A stretch of 64,000 nt of DNA from Natrononativus amylolyticus (lineage in GTDB: Archaea > Halobacteriota > Halobacteria > Halobacteriales > Natrialbaceae): positions 1-64,000 of the forward strand of contig NZ_CP101460.1 of assembly GCF_024362525.1 (NCBI RefSeq), given 5' to 3'. A program made the position numbers and the translations under genes. Below, piece after piece: positions 18,198-27,095 of the stretch (position 1 is its first letter; each line of letters opens with the position of its first letter). The notes beneath the pieces are model-generated. The model saw only the letters and a list, made by a program, of their open reading frames with translations. It was not told the DNA's origin and ran no database searches.

Positions 18198-18335
18198 TCT
18201 GTATCAACCCTCATCTTGACGCGGTATATAATTTTCGCAAACGACAATCGAATTCGGCGGACAGAGCAAGCCCTATCGTAATCAATACCTCTGTGCGACG
18301 GAACGAACTCCTCGTCTGTTGATAGTAGGAACAAA

Positions 18336-19022
18336 TCAGTACTTGATCTCGAATCGATCGATCGACGCCGGCGGATCCTCGCCCCATTCTTCGTTCATAG
18401 AGCTATCATGTTCAGCCTGTGTCTCGAGAGCAGTCCGGTAGGCACGCCGGAGGCCTGCGATCGGCTTACCTGGGTCGTCGACACGGAGATTCCGGTGTAG
18501 TTTCGGCTCCGGACCGCGGACGAGTAGCGCCGCGCTTAGATTGTCGCCGCGTTTGTCCCCACCAGCCTCCTCACCCGCCTCAAGTGCCGACAGCAGTCGC
18601 TCCTCGAGCGGCCCGTCCGTTCGTTCAAATGTTCGACTCATCGCGTCGACGACTGCTTCACCCACGAGGAGATTGCCCGCAACGGTATGATCGGTGCCAG
18701 TTGCGTGACCTGCCCACGGCATCGACCGTTCACCTGTGTAGACAAATGACTCGCCGTCCAGTTCGACCCCATGGAGCTGGGTCCCCTCGGCACCCTCACG
18801 GTCGGCCAACAGCGTTTCGCAGGCTGTGGGAAGCGAGATATCGTGCTCAACGATGTCCAAAATTGGAATGCCGTACGAACGACCCGAGTCCCACGACTGC
18901 GTTGACAGCGCGACACCATCACCGACATACGGACAGACCGCTCCGACGGCGGGAAACACCGAAGCGATCGCAACACCAACAGTTCGTTCCGACGGGTCCC
19001 GTCCAACGATTGAAAACGTCAT
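18336..19022 (-). CDS. DUF1028 Ntn-hydrolase-like protein
   Basis: A protein of 228 residues with the DUF1028 signature: N-terminal 'MTFSIVGRDPSERTVGVAIA', 'FPAVGAVCPYVGDGVALSTQ', 'AGNLLVGEAVVDAM' and 'GDKRGDNLSAALLV'. The family has an Ntn-hydrolase-like fold and is usually of unknown function; it is often found with peptide or amide catabolism genes. Here it sits between the M24 protein and DppC inside the transporter operon, suggesting an amidase or acyl-transfer step on the imported compound. Spacing of about 140-165 bases on each side leaves room for internal promoters. Confidence 0.85.
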   Translation of the reverse strand: MTFSIVGRDPSERTVGVAIASVFPAVGAVCPYVGDGVALSTQSWDSGRSYGIPILDIVEHDISLPTACETLLADREGAEGTQLHGVELDGESFVYTGERSMPWAGHATGTDHTVAGNLLVGEAVVDAMSRTFERTDGPLEERLLSALEAGEEAGGDKRGDNLSAALLVRGPEPKLHRNLRVDDPGKPIAGLRRAYRTALETQAEHDSSMNEEWGEDPPASIDRFEIKY

Positions 19023-19186
19023 ATGTTCATATCTGTCGACTACGTCTTATCCCTTTCCTACACCCGTGAGGGAGTCGTCCCTACAAAGGCAGTACTCTCG
19101 ATCCGTATAGTCTCGTGGGAGTGAAACCTTGCTACCACGTGTGTGACCGGTTGTGTTCGGCAGCATATCAACAGGTGCGCCGGGCG

Positions 19187-20404
19187 TCAATAATTAATGA
19201 TGTTGCTCTCGAGGTCTTTCGGATAGTAGGTAATCTCCTCTGTACCGGATTCCGTAATGAGAACGGTATCGGAGTGGCGGTAGCCGGCGACGTCCGGGAT
19301 GAACAGCGCGGGTTCGAATGTGTAGGCGTGACCAGGCTGCATGACTTCGTCGCTTCCACGGTCGATGAACCCTCGCTCGTGGCCCTCCATTCCCATGTTG
19401 TGGCCCGTATGATGCTGGGTGTACTCGAGCAGCCCCTGCTCCTTACAGTAGTCGTGAACCGCCTGATCAACCTTCGAAACGGGCACGCCAGGACCCGCAG
19501 TGTCAATTGCTAGCGTTTGGAGGGTCTTCATCTGCTCGAAGTAGTGGCGATGCTCGTCGCTCGCTTCGCCGATAAACATGGTACGCTCGAGTTCGCTCTT
19601 GTAGCCGCCGACGTTCGACGAGGCGCCGGTGATGATGATGTCTCCGTGTTCGAGGCGGCGGTTTTCGGTGAGACCGTGGGGTAGTGCCGTGTTCGGCCCG
19701 GAGAGGAAGCCACAGGACGCCGGGAACCCACCGCGAAGGTGGGAATCGTACCGCGGACCAAGGGTGTTTAGCATAGCCATGGAAGCGTCGAGGCTGGCGC
19801 GTTTGGCGACCCATAGTTCGTGCTTTCCAGGTTCCGCATAGTCGGCCAGGTAGCGATGAGCCAGGTTCCCCCACTTAGCCGACTCGCGCATTAACTCCAT
19901 CTCGACATCGGATTTCGCTGTGCGTAGTTCCTCGATCCACTCGACCGTCTCGACGTCGATTCCAGCAAACTCGCTTAGCGCCGGCCCCGAGTACCCCCAG
20001 AAACCGGGCGCACCGTCCATGTCAGCCGCCGCTGTCGAGATGCCGAGATCGTCGATCATCTCTGCGATTTTCTCCTCGGGCGTATCCGAGGGGTGACGGT
20101 AGTACGTGGACTCGTCCGTCGTGCTGCCGGGGTAATCATAGTAGACGTAGGTGGACTCCAAAACGGGGAATTCGTCGGAATCCGCACGCTCGAGTTCGAG
20201 TCGGGGAACCGTAATTGCGACCTCCTCGTCGGTAACGGCGAGGCAGACCGGCCGTTCGGTTTGGAGGTGGTGAAAACCGCTCAACCACTCGATCCCAATC
20301 GGTGAAAAGAGACAGAGTGCGTCGACGTCCGCCTCACTGATCTGCTCTCGGACGGTATCGATGCGTCGATCGAACTCAGCTGTCGGTACGCTAACTAACG
20401 ACAT
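19187..20404 (-). CDS. Creatinase-like M24 family hydrolase, type 1b
   Basis: A protein of 405 residues with a two-domain creatinase/prolidase fold. Of the five M24 metal ligands only His335 ('HHTGHNMG') and Glu364 ('FEPAL') are kept. The first Asp is Thr259 ('IIITGASSN'), the second is Glu271 ('KSELERTMF') and the last Glu is Ser378 ('GYRHSDTVL'). The 'xxLERT' and 'GYRxxDxxLI' patterns recall metal-free creatinase, and His243 in 'PHGLT' matches the position of its catalytic His. Creatinase cleaves creatine to sarcosine and urea, and ectoine hydrolases are related. The real substrate is unknown, but simple prolidase activity is unlikely. It is encoded between DppB and DUF1028. Confidence 0.8.
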   Translation of the reverse strand: MSLVSVPTAEFDRRIDTVREQISEADVDALCLFSPIGIEWLSGFHHLQTERPVCLAVTDEEVAITVPRLELERADSDEFPVLESTYVYYDYPGSTTDESTYYRHPSDTPEEKIAEMIDDLGISTAAADMDGAPGFWGYSGPALSEFAGIDVETVEWIEELRTAKSDVEMELMRESAKWGNLAHRYLADYAEPGKHELWVAKRASLDASMAMLNTLGPRYDSHLRGGFPASCGFLSGPNTALPHGLTENRRLEHGDIIITGASSNVGGYKSELERTMFIGEASDEHRHYFEQMKTLQTLAIDTAGPGVPVSKVDQAVHDYCKEQGLLEYTQHHTGHNMGMEGHERGFIDRGSDEVMQPGHAYTFEPALFIPDVAGYRHSDTVLITESGTEEITYYPKDLESNIINY

Positions 20405-20513
20405 GGTATGATACTCGAATACAACCCTCTTAAAGCTAGGAATGGCGGCGAGATAGACCACCGACAGACGAGGCTTGTGAACACCTGTCGAGGAAAGCGT
20501 AAAAACGGGGCGT

Positions 20514-21455
20514 TTAGTCGTAGTCGATCCGCGGATCCAGATAGCTATAAGCGATGTCGACCGCGAGGTTTGCGATCAGGACGATTACAGAGTAGACGAG
20601 TATGGTCCCCTGTACGACGGGGTAATCACGTTGAAGGACGGCGTCGACAAGCAGTCGGCCCATCCCCGGCCACGAGAACACTACTTCGATGATAACCGTT
20701 CCAGAGAAAATCAACGGAACTTGGAGGCCGATAAGCGTGATAACCGGAATCATCGCATTCTTCATTCCGTGAGTATAGATGACCGCTTTCGAGCCGATTC
20801 CCTTCCCACGAGCGGTACGGATGTAGTCCTCGTTCAGTATCTCGAGCATTGACGAGCGCATGAGCCGCGTCAGTAAGCCGGCCCGACGCGTCCCCGTGGC
20901 GATTGCTGGCAACAGAATGAACGACCACCACGTCAGTGTCAACATTATCCCGCCACGGCCGGACACCGGAAAGAACTGCCACCGAACGGCGAACAGGTAG
21001 ATGAGTACCAGGCCGAGCCAGAACGACGGCATCGACAGCCAGAAAATCGCGAATAGCATCGATGTATTGTCGACCCAGGAGTACTGGCGGACAGCACTGA
21101 TGACGCCGAGGGGCAATGCGATAATGAGCGTGAGTGCCATCGCAACGATAGCGAGTTCGAGCGTCGGTCCCAGCCGATCGAGAATCATGACTGCTACCGG
21201 CCGCCCCGTCTGAATCGACGTTCCGAGGTCGCCCTGCATGACCCCGAGCATCCAATCGACGTACCGAATGTGCGCCGGCTGGTCCAGCCCCATCTCTCGC
21301 TCGAGTTGGGCAACCGCTTCCGGGCTCGCACCGTCGCCGAGAGCCAGACGGGCCGGGTTACCGGGAGCGAAGTAGACGATCGACGAGATAACGATCGTGA
21401 CCCCGAACAGTACCGGGACCATCTGTAGCGTCCGTCGGATGGCGTATACGAGCAT
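20514..21455 (-). CDS. Dipeptide ABC transporter permease (DppB type)
   Basis: The protein has 313 residues with six TM segments. The N-terminal 'MLVYAIRRTLQMVPVLFG' is the classic DppB opening; the loop 'LDQPAHIRYVDWMLGVMQGD' and the EAA region around 'TARGKGIGSKAVIYTHGMKN' follow. It starts 2 bases after the binding-protein stop, so the two are coupled. The next gene on the strand is the type 1b M24 protein. Confidence 0.93.
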   Translation of the reverse strand: MLVYAIRRTLQMVPVLFGVTIVISSIVYFAPGNPARLALGDGASPEAVAQLEREMGLDQPAHIRYVDWMLGVMQGDLGTSIQTGRPVAVMILDRLGPTLELAIVAMALTLIIALPLGVISAVRQYSWVDNTSMLFAIFWLSMPSFWLGLVLIYLFAVRWQFFPVSGRGGIMLTLTWWSFILLPAIATGTRRAGLLTRLMRSSMLEILNEDYIRTARGKGIGSKAVIYTHGMKNAMIPVITLIGLQVPLIFSGTVIIEVVFSWPGMGRLLVDAVLQRDYPVVQGTILVYSVIVLIANLAVDIAYSYLDPRIDYD

Positions 21456-21457
21456 TC

Positions 21458-23131
21458 TTAGCTACGATCGACGTCGAGGACGTGAGTGTGATAGCGGTGC
21501 ACGTCACCCCACCAGGGGTGCTCGAGGAATCCTTCCGCACTGATCTCGTTTTTGTGGGAATAGAATTTTCGATACCCCAAGAGCGGAACGGCCGGAACCT
21601 CCTCGAGGATGATCTCCTGTGCTCTGAGGAGGTCTTCTTCCTGTTCGTCGTCATCCGGTTCGATGAACGCAGAATCGATACGGTCGTCGAACTCCTCATT
21701 ACGCCACATCGAGAAGTTATTCCCTCCCTCGTCGGCGTTGTGGTTGTCGCTATGGAAGCCCGACTCGAGCGTGTTGATCGCCAAGTGACCGCTGCCCAGC
21801 GCCATCGTCAAGAGGTTGTGCTCCAGTCCCTCCACCCGATCGTAGAGGAGACCTGACTCGAGGATTTCGAGGTTGACATCGAAGCCGATCTGACCGAGCA
21901 TGTCCTGAACGACCTCGCCGACGCTCGAGTAGGGGTCCATTTCGAACGCGAAGAACGAAAGCTCGAGGGGCTCGCCATCCCGCTCTCGGGTCTCTCCTTC
22001 TCCGTCGTTCTCCCAGCCGGCGTCGTCGAGCAATTCGCGAGCGGCGTCGGGATCGTACTCATGACCGACGTCTCGGGCGGTCTCTTCGTCCATCGCACCG
22101 ACCGCAACGTGTGGTGAGATGCTGTAGATTGGGTACGCCTCGTCGTTGACCGCCGCCGTAATGATCGCATCTCTGTCGACGCCATACGCGATCGCTTCCC
22201 TGACCTCTAACTCGTCAGTCGGCGGTGTTTCGACGTTCAAGACGAGGTAGTGTGGGTGAGCGTCGTCGACGCGAGTAATGTCGGTATTGTCGTGGTCTTC
22301 AACGTCGCCCGTGTCACTCGGAGACACCCACAGACTCGCATCGGCTGCCCCGACGGTAACTTCGTTGAGTAGCGTCGTCGGCTCCGGGACAATTCGAACG
22401 TGATACTCCTCGAAGTTTACCGGGCCCTGATTTCGAATGAAATCAGGGCCCCTGTCATAATCGTCGTTACGAACGTATACGATCTCTTCGTCCCTCGCCC
22501 ACTCTTCTAACTCGAGTGGGCCACTCCCGACAATAGTCTCCTGTCCGTACTCGTCACCCGCGTCCTCAACCGCTTCCCGCGAGGCGAACCCCATGTGCAC
22601 GTTCGAGAGATAGAAAGTAAACAGGGGGTGCGGTTCGTCGAAGTGAAACGTCAGTTCGTGGTCTCCTGTCTCCTCAATCGAATCGAGCGAGCCGAACTGC
22701 CAAGCGTTCGGTGAATTCTCGTGGGCGCGCTCGAGGTTCCATTTGGCGACGTCGGCGGTAAGATCGGTGCCATCGTGGAACTCGACACCTTCCTCGAAGG
22801 CAATCGTGTATTCGGTGTTGTCGTCGTTGGATTCGTACTCTGTCGCCAGCTGCGGGACCGGCTCAAAGTCGTGATCGATTGTGAACAGCCGTTCGTGAAC
22901 GGGGCTGAGGCACATCATTTCGGGGACCCGGACTGCTGTGTGAATGTCGAGTGTTCCTGGGTCAGAATCGAGCGCGTCTATGAACACCGTCGGGTCCTCT
23001 CCGCTCCCATCGTCGTCACCCGTTTCGCCGTTTTCATCCCCCATACAACCTGCTAATGCGAGAACACCACCGGCACCAATTGTCTGAACTACAGTTCGTC
23101 GGGTGAGCGTGTTTCTGCCACCATATGCCAT
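21458..23131 (-). CDS. Dipeptide ABC transporter substrate-binding lipoprotein (SBP family 5), copy A
   Basis: The protein has 557 residues. The ATG at 23131 gives a Tat signal ('TRRTVV') and lipobox 'LAGC' (Cys29), then an acidic linker and the family-5 fold ('YTIAFEEGVEFHDGTDLTAD', 'AIAYGVDRDAII'). An upstream in-frame extension lacks a signal and is not used. As first gene of the operon it should capture the substrate at the cell surface. The coding sequence contains a perfect 13-bp inverted repeat at 22422-22451. It is not closely related to the copy-B binding protein at 47719. Confidence 0.92.
   Translation of the reverse strand: MAYGGRNTLTRRTVVQTIGAGGVLALAGCMGDENGETGDDDGSGEDPTVFIDALDSDPGTLDIHTAVRVPEMMCLSPVHERLFTIDHDFEPVPQLATEYESNDDNTEYTIAFEEGVEFHDGTDLTADVAKWNLERAHENSPNAWQFGSLDSIEETGDHELTFHFDEPHPLFTFYLSNVHMGFASREAVEDAGDEYGQETIVGSGPLELEEWARDEEIVYVRNDDYDRGPDFIRNQGPVNFEEYHVRIVPEPTTLLNEVTVGAADASLWVSPSDTGDVEDHDNTDITRVDDAHPHYLVLNVETPPTDELEVREAIAYGVDRDAIITAAVNDEAYPIYSISPHVAVGAMDEETARDVGHEYDPDAARELLDDAGWENDGEGETRERDGEPLELSFFAFEMDPYSSVGEVVQDMLGQIGFDVNLEILESGLLYDRVEGLEHNLLTMALGSGHLAINTLESGFHSDNHNADEGGNNFSMWRNEEFDDRIDSAFIEPDDDEQEEDLLRAQEIILEEVPAVPLLGYRKFYSHKNEISAEGFLEHPWWGDVHRYHTHVLDVDRS
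22422..22451. repeat. Perfect 13-bp inverted repeat inside a coding sequence
   Basis: GGGCCCTGATTTC at 22422-22434 and GAAATCAGGGCCC at 22439-22451 with a 4-base loop. It falls in the binding-protein gene, where it encodes part of the 'GPDFIRNQGP' segment. A 13-bp perfect stem is longer than expected by chance. Confidence 0.8.
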
Positions 23132-23277
23132 GGTATGGTATGACCCATTCTGGTATTTATACTTATCGTTGACGTCGGTTATAGGAGGGGTGTCTAATTT
23201 AAATTGGGTACGTCCATCCGCCGTCAAGGCTATTCGACTGCGAACAGTAAAGTATTACCTCACCAATGTGAGAGTGG

Positions 23278-24480
23278 ATGACACGTCCATACCTTCCGTC
23301 GACAGCATACGATTCCCGCATCGACCGTGCCAGAGACGAACTCGCAGAGACTGATGCCGATGCGCTCTGTCTCTTCTCAGCGACGAGCATCGAGTGGCTC
23401 GTCGGCTTCTGGCACCTTCAGACCGAACGGCCGGTCTGTCTCACCGTTACCGACGAAACCGTACACGTCGCGGCCCCACGATTGGAACTCGAGCGTGCGG
23501 AGGTTGTGAGCCACATTGACCACGTACACCACTATTACGATTATCCCGGCGGAGGCGACGGGTATCCGCACCATCCCTCGCGAACTCCGGAAGAGACGAT
23601 CGACGACATGCTCGCAGAACTCAACGTTGAGACGGTTTATGCCGATATGGACGGCGCACCCGGCTACTGGGGCTACAGCGGACCTACCCTCTCCGATTTA
23701 GCTGACGTCGACGTAAAGACCGTCGACTGGGTGACCGAGTGGCGAAAGGAAAAGTCAGCTGCTGAAATCGAACTCGTGATGGAGTCCGGCAAGTGGGGGA
23801 ACCTGGCTCATCGCTACCTGGCCGAATACGCCGAACCAGGGAAACACGAGTTCTGGGTCGCCAAACGCGCCAGTCTCGACGCTTCTATGGCTATGTTTGA
23901 CACCTACGGCGACGAGTACCAGTCGCACCTCCGCGGCGGGTTTCCGGCCTCCTGTGGCTTCCTCTCCGGGCCGAACACGGCACTGCCCCACGGCCTCACC
24001 GAAAACCGCCGCCTCAAGGAGGGTGACGTTCTCGTGACGGGCGCCTCGTCGAACGTCGGCGGCTACAGGAGCGAACTCGAGCGTACCATGTTCGTCGGCG
24101 AGCCGAGCGACGAACAGGAACACTACTTTGAGCTGATGCTCGAGGCTCAGTCCATCGCCATCGACGAGAGTGGACCGGGCGTTCCGTGCTCGCACGTCGA
24201 CCAGGCGGTTCACGACTACTTTGACGAACAGGGCGTTCTGAAGTACGCCCAGCACCATACTGGACACAATCTGGGCATGGAGGCCCACGAGCGTGAGTTC
24301 ATCGATCGGGGAAGCGACGAGGTCATGCAACCCGGTCACGTCTACTCCATCGAGCCAGGAATCTACGTGCCGGATGAGGCAGGCTACCGCCACTCGGATA
24401 CCATCGTCATCACCGACGAGGGTATAGAGATGGTCACGTACTACCCACGAGAACTCGAGGGGAACATCATCACCTGGTAA
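23278..24480 (+). CDS. Creatinase-like M24 family hydrolase, type 1a
   Basis: A protein of 400 residues, a paralogue of the type 1b protein throughout ('SIEWLVGFWHLQTERPVCL', 'FPASCGFLSGPNTALPHGLT'). It shows the same loss of metal ligands: 'TGASSNVGGYRSELERTMF' and 'GYRHSDTIVI', with His and Glu kept in 'HHTGHNLGME' and 'SIEPGIYVP'. It is transcribed divergently from the binding-protein operon, 146 bases from its start, and converges on the metal-type M24 gene. Two such proteins in one module suggest a heteromer or two related substrates. The start ATG 23278 aligns with the paralogue's N-terminus. Confidence 0.8.
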   Translation: MTRPYLPSTAYDSRIDRARDELAETDADALCLFSATSIEWLVGFWHLQTERPVCLTVTDETVHVAAPRLELERAEVVSHIDHVHHYYDYPGGGDGYPHHPSRTPEETIDDMLAELNVETVYADMDGAPGYWGYSGPTLSDLADVDVKTVDWVTEWRKEKSAAEIELVMESGKWGNLAHRYLAEYAEPGKHEFWVAKRASLDASMAMFDTYGDEYQSHLRGGFPASCGFLSGPNTALPHGLTENRRLKEGDVLVTGASSNVGGYRSELERTMFVGEPSDEQEHYFELMLEAQSIAIDESGPGVPCSHVDQAVHDYFDEQGVLKYAQHHTGHNLGMEAHEREFIDRGSDEVMQPGHVYSIEPGIYVPDEAGYRHSDTIVITDEGIEMVTYYPRELEGNIITW

Positions 24481-24508
24481 CAACGGCCGGCACAACCGGA
24501 TGGTTCGG

Positions 24509-25669
24509 TTAGATGGACCGTTCGCTCGGAGCGATCTCCTTCGGATACGTGACGTAGTTTTCGTAGCCGTTCGGGGTGATCTCGACAACGTCCTCGAGTC
24601 GGACACCTCCTCGTGAGGGGTCGTAGACGCCGGGTTCGACCGTGATCACGTTCCCGACCTGAAGTTCTTCGTCCGTCGAGAGAAACGGCCGTTCGTGGAT
24701 GCTTGCGCCGATGCCGTGGCCGACACCATGGTAGAGGCCGACCTCGACGTCGCCTGTCTCGAACCCGTACTCGGCGAGTTCGTCGGCGACGCGGTTCTGG
24801 ACGTTGCTGGCAGGCTGACCGGCACCGTCCTCGAGCACCTCCATCGCTCCCTCGAAGGCGTCCGACACTGCTGCGTACGCCTCCCGTTCCCATTCACCTA
24901 CTTCACCCGGTACGAACGTTCGGCTCAGATCGCCGTAGTAGCCGTGGGGGCCTCGTGGTCCGAGATCTAGCAGTACTGTTTCGCCGGGCGCGATCTCGTC
25001 GTAGCCGGTGAAGTGCAAGTCCGCACAGGAGGTCCCCGCGCCGATGACGGTGCTTCCCCCACTGAGGCCGTTACGGGCGAGCTCGGCGTTCACCTCTCGC
25101 CGGAGGCGTTCGGTCGTCAGCGCCTCTCCCTTCCACAGGAGTTCGTCGCCGTTGACGGTCGCCCTCGCGAGGATCGTCTCCGCCCTGGCCATTCCCCGCT
25201 GAGTCGCCGCTTCGATCGCCTCGAGCAGTCCGCGCTCCGCCGGCGTTTTGACGATCCGCCCCTCCTGGATCGAGTCGGCGAGCACTACATCGTAGCCGAG
25301 GTCTCGGAACGCCCGAACCGTCCCGTGTTTCGCGTTACCAGGGAGGAGCAGACGATTTCCGACGTCGTGGCGCTCAAGAACGGTGTACGCTCGTTCCGTC
25401 GGTGGCGGCCGCTCCGCGGTCGTCGTGTCGACGACGTCGCCCGGAAACTCACGTTCTGCCTGTTCTCCGAAGCGATCGGGGGCACAGAGGATGGCAGTGC
25501 TGTCGGTGTATACGAACGCGTAGTCGCGGTCAGGGCCGCCAAAGCGCGACAGATAGGACAACATTTCGTCGAAGCAGTCCCCGACGTGGACGTACGCATC
25601 GGCGTCATGAGCTGCGAGTTTATCGTTGATGAATTCGTACTCCGTGTTCAATCGTCTCGGATACTCCAT
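24509..25669 (-). CDS. M24 family aminopeptidase/Xaa-Pro dipeptidase, type 3
   Basis: The protein has 386 residues. All five metal ligands are visible: Asp in 'VLLDLGPRG', Asp in 'YYGDLSRTF', His in 'GVGHGIGAS', Glu in 'TVEPGVYD' and Glu in 'RLEDVVEI'. It should be a dinuclear-metal aminopeptidase P or prolidase-like enzyme. The ATG at 25669 ('MEYPRRLNTEYEF') is chosen because the decayed copy-B relative begins at the equivalent codon and a GAAGGGA purine run precedes it; an ATG 24 bases further upstream is possible. It is divergent from the aldolase gene. Confidence 0.85.
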   Translation of the reverse strand: MEYPRRLNTEYEFINDKLAAHDADAYVHVGDCFDEMLSYLSRFGGPDRDYAFVYTDSTAILCAPDRFGEQAEREFPGDVVDTTTAERPPPTERAYTVLERHDVGNRLLLPGNAKHGTVRAFRDLGYDVVLADSIQEGRIVKTPAERGLLEAIEAATQRGMARAETILARATVNGDELLWKGEALTTERLRREVNAELARNGLSGGSTVIGAGTSCADLHFTGYDEIAPGETVLLDLGPRGPHGYYGDLSRTFVPGEVGEWEREAYAAVSDAFEGAMEVLEDGAGQPASNVQNRVADELAEYGFETGDVEVGLYHGVGHGIGASIHERPFLSTDEELQVGNVITVEPGVYDPSRGGVRLEDVVEITPNGYENYVTYPKEIAPSERSI

Positions 25670-25804
25670 CGTGATTCCCTTCGATATGTTCATCCAAGAA
25701 GGTATCGACAGCCTACACAAGTGGTACGTAATCGTTGTTTCGTCACCGGCGCAACGAATACCGCAGTCGAAACTGCTTAGTTCGAATGCTTCCGTGGTAA
25801 CTGT

Positions 25805-26599
25805 ATGTCCACTGGAAAACGTGCGCGCCTCGACCGAATCGGGACGAACGGAAAAATTCTCAACGTGCCGATGGATCACGGAATTACGATCGGCGCTGTT
25901 GCCGGATTACGAAACATCGAGTCTACGATCGACGCCGTGACACGGGCCGGTGCCGATAGCATCCTCACACAGAAAGGGCTCGCCCCGCGCGTCCATCCGA
26001 ACAAGAACGGCGCCGGCTATATCATCCACGTCAACGCCTCAACGACACTTGGTCCGGACGCCAACGACAAGCGCCTCACCGGAACCGTCGAGGAGGCCGT
26101 TCGCCTCGGCGCCGACGCGGTTTCAATACACCTGAACGTCGGTTCCGACTCCGAGCCGCGCCAGCTCGAGCACCTTGCCGAACTCACCGCTGACGCCGCC
26201 AAGTATGGGATGCCAGTCCTCGCGATGACCTACGCTCGCGGCCCCGGCATTGACGAGCACGACCCGAACAGCCTCGGTCATGCAGTTCGCCTCGCTGAGG
26301 AGGCCGGTGCTGACATCGCGAAAACCGCCTACAGCGGAGATGCCGAGAGCTACCGGGACGTCGTAGAATCGACCGCCATTCCGGTCATTATGGCCGGCGG
26401 CTCCCCGGGAACCGACCGGGAGATGCTCGAGAACATCCGCGGCGCAATGGACGCCGGTGCCGCGGGCATTTCGATGGGGCGGTCGATCTTCCAGCACCCC
26501 GACTCCGAGGCGATGGCCCGGGCTGCTTCTAGTATTGTTCACGACGACCGTTCGCCTAGAGAAGCCCTTGAAATTGCCGAACTCGAGTCGTTAGACTGA
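25805..26599 (+). CDS. DhnA-type class I aldolase, copy A
   Basis: A TIM-barrel aldolase of 264 residues (COG1830/DhnA-LsrF-AroA' group). Catalytic candidates are Asp24 in 'PMDHGITIG', Tyr143 in 'MTYARGPG' and the Schiff-base Lys173 in 'DIAKTAYSG'; phosphate-binding 'MAGGSPG' and 'ISMGRSIFQ' follow near the end. Relatives make 2-amino-3,7-dideoxy-threo-hept-6-ulosonate or act on fructose bisphosphate or AI-2 phosphate. The cupin/SDR/aminotransferase context suggests a retro-aldol step in a catabolic pathway instead. Nearly the same protein is encoded at 45912-46703. Confidence 0.87.
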   Translation: MSTGKRARLDRIGTNGKILNVPMDHGITIGAVAGLRNIESTIDAVTRAGADSILTQKGLAPRVHPNKNGAGYIIHVNASTTLGPDANDKRLTGTVEEAVRLGADAVSIHLNVGSDSEPRQLEHLAELTADAAKYGMPVLAMTYARGPGIDEHDPNSLGHAVRLAEEAGADIAKTAYSGDAESYRDVVESTAIPVIMAGGSPGTDREMLENIRGAMDAGAAGISMGRSIFQHPDSEAMARAASSIVHDDRSPREALEIAELESLD

Positions 26600-26654
26600 G
26601 CCGACAACAGGGGTGGCTACCGGAACCGATTCTCGCGACCGACAGCCGTTGAGC

Positions 26655-27002
26655 TTACTCTGTTCGGTCGGTCCAGAAGTCGAAGCCTCGGCCAGGAGCG
26701 AAGACGTCAATCGCAACGGCGCGCTCGTCACCGGTGTTTTCGACACGGTGTGGCTCTCCTGATTCGAGGAGTACGGAGTCGTGTTGCTTGAGTCGGACGT
26801 CGTCGTTCTCGGTGAATACCGTGATTTCACCCTCGAGGACGACACAGACCTGTTCGTTCTCGTGATCGTGCATGGGAGAGGAGTGCCCAGGCGGCTTCTC
26901 GAACCACTCGAAGGTGAACTGGTCACTGCCCGCCAGCGAGACTCGGCGCCATCCTTCGTCCGGCTCGTACGTGTCTGCGTTATCGAATCGTACAGGTTTC
27001 AT
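26655..27002 (-). CDS. Cupin-domain protein, copy 2 (module A)
   Basis: A single cupin of 115 residues with 'PGHSSPMHDHENEQVCVV' (His-x-His, Glu ligands) and 'PHRVENTGDERAVAIDVF'. It converges on the aldolase gene, and the 43 bases before its start match those before the module-B cupin at 33 positions without a gap. It likely binds a metal and acts on, or senses, an intermediate of the module. Confidence 0.85.
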   Translation of the reverse strand: MKPVRFDNADTYEPDEGWRRVSLAGSDQFTFEWFEKPPGHSSPMHDHENEQVCVVLEGEITVFTENDDVRLKQHDSVLLESGEPHRVENTGDERAVAIDVFAPGRGFDFWTDRTE

Positions 27003-27045
27003 CTGCGGTGTATGACTCAGTCGAGGTAAAAAATCATAATTGTTT
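27003..27045 (-). promoter_or_regulatory. Conserved promoter block of module-A cupin
   Basis: Reading towards the ATG, the block starts AAACAATTAT, contains CGACTGAG and ATACAC, and aligns gap-free with 45233-45275 before the module-B cupin (33 of 43 identical by my count). The AT-rich start is a likely TATA region about 35-43 bases before the ATG. Confidence 0.55.
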
Positions 27046-27095
27046 GGGTTCTCCAGACCAGGAAGGATCAGAAGACAGTATTCAAGCGGTAAGAT

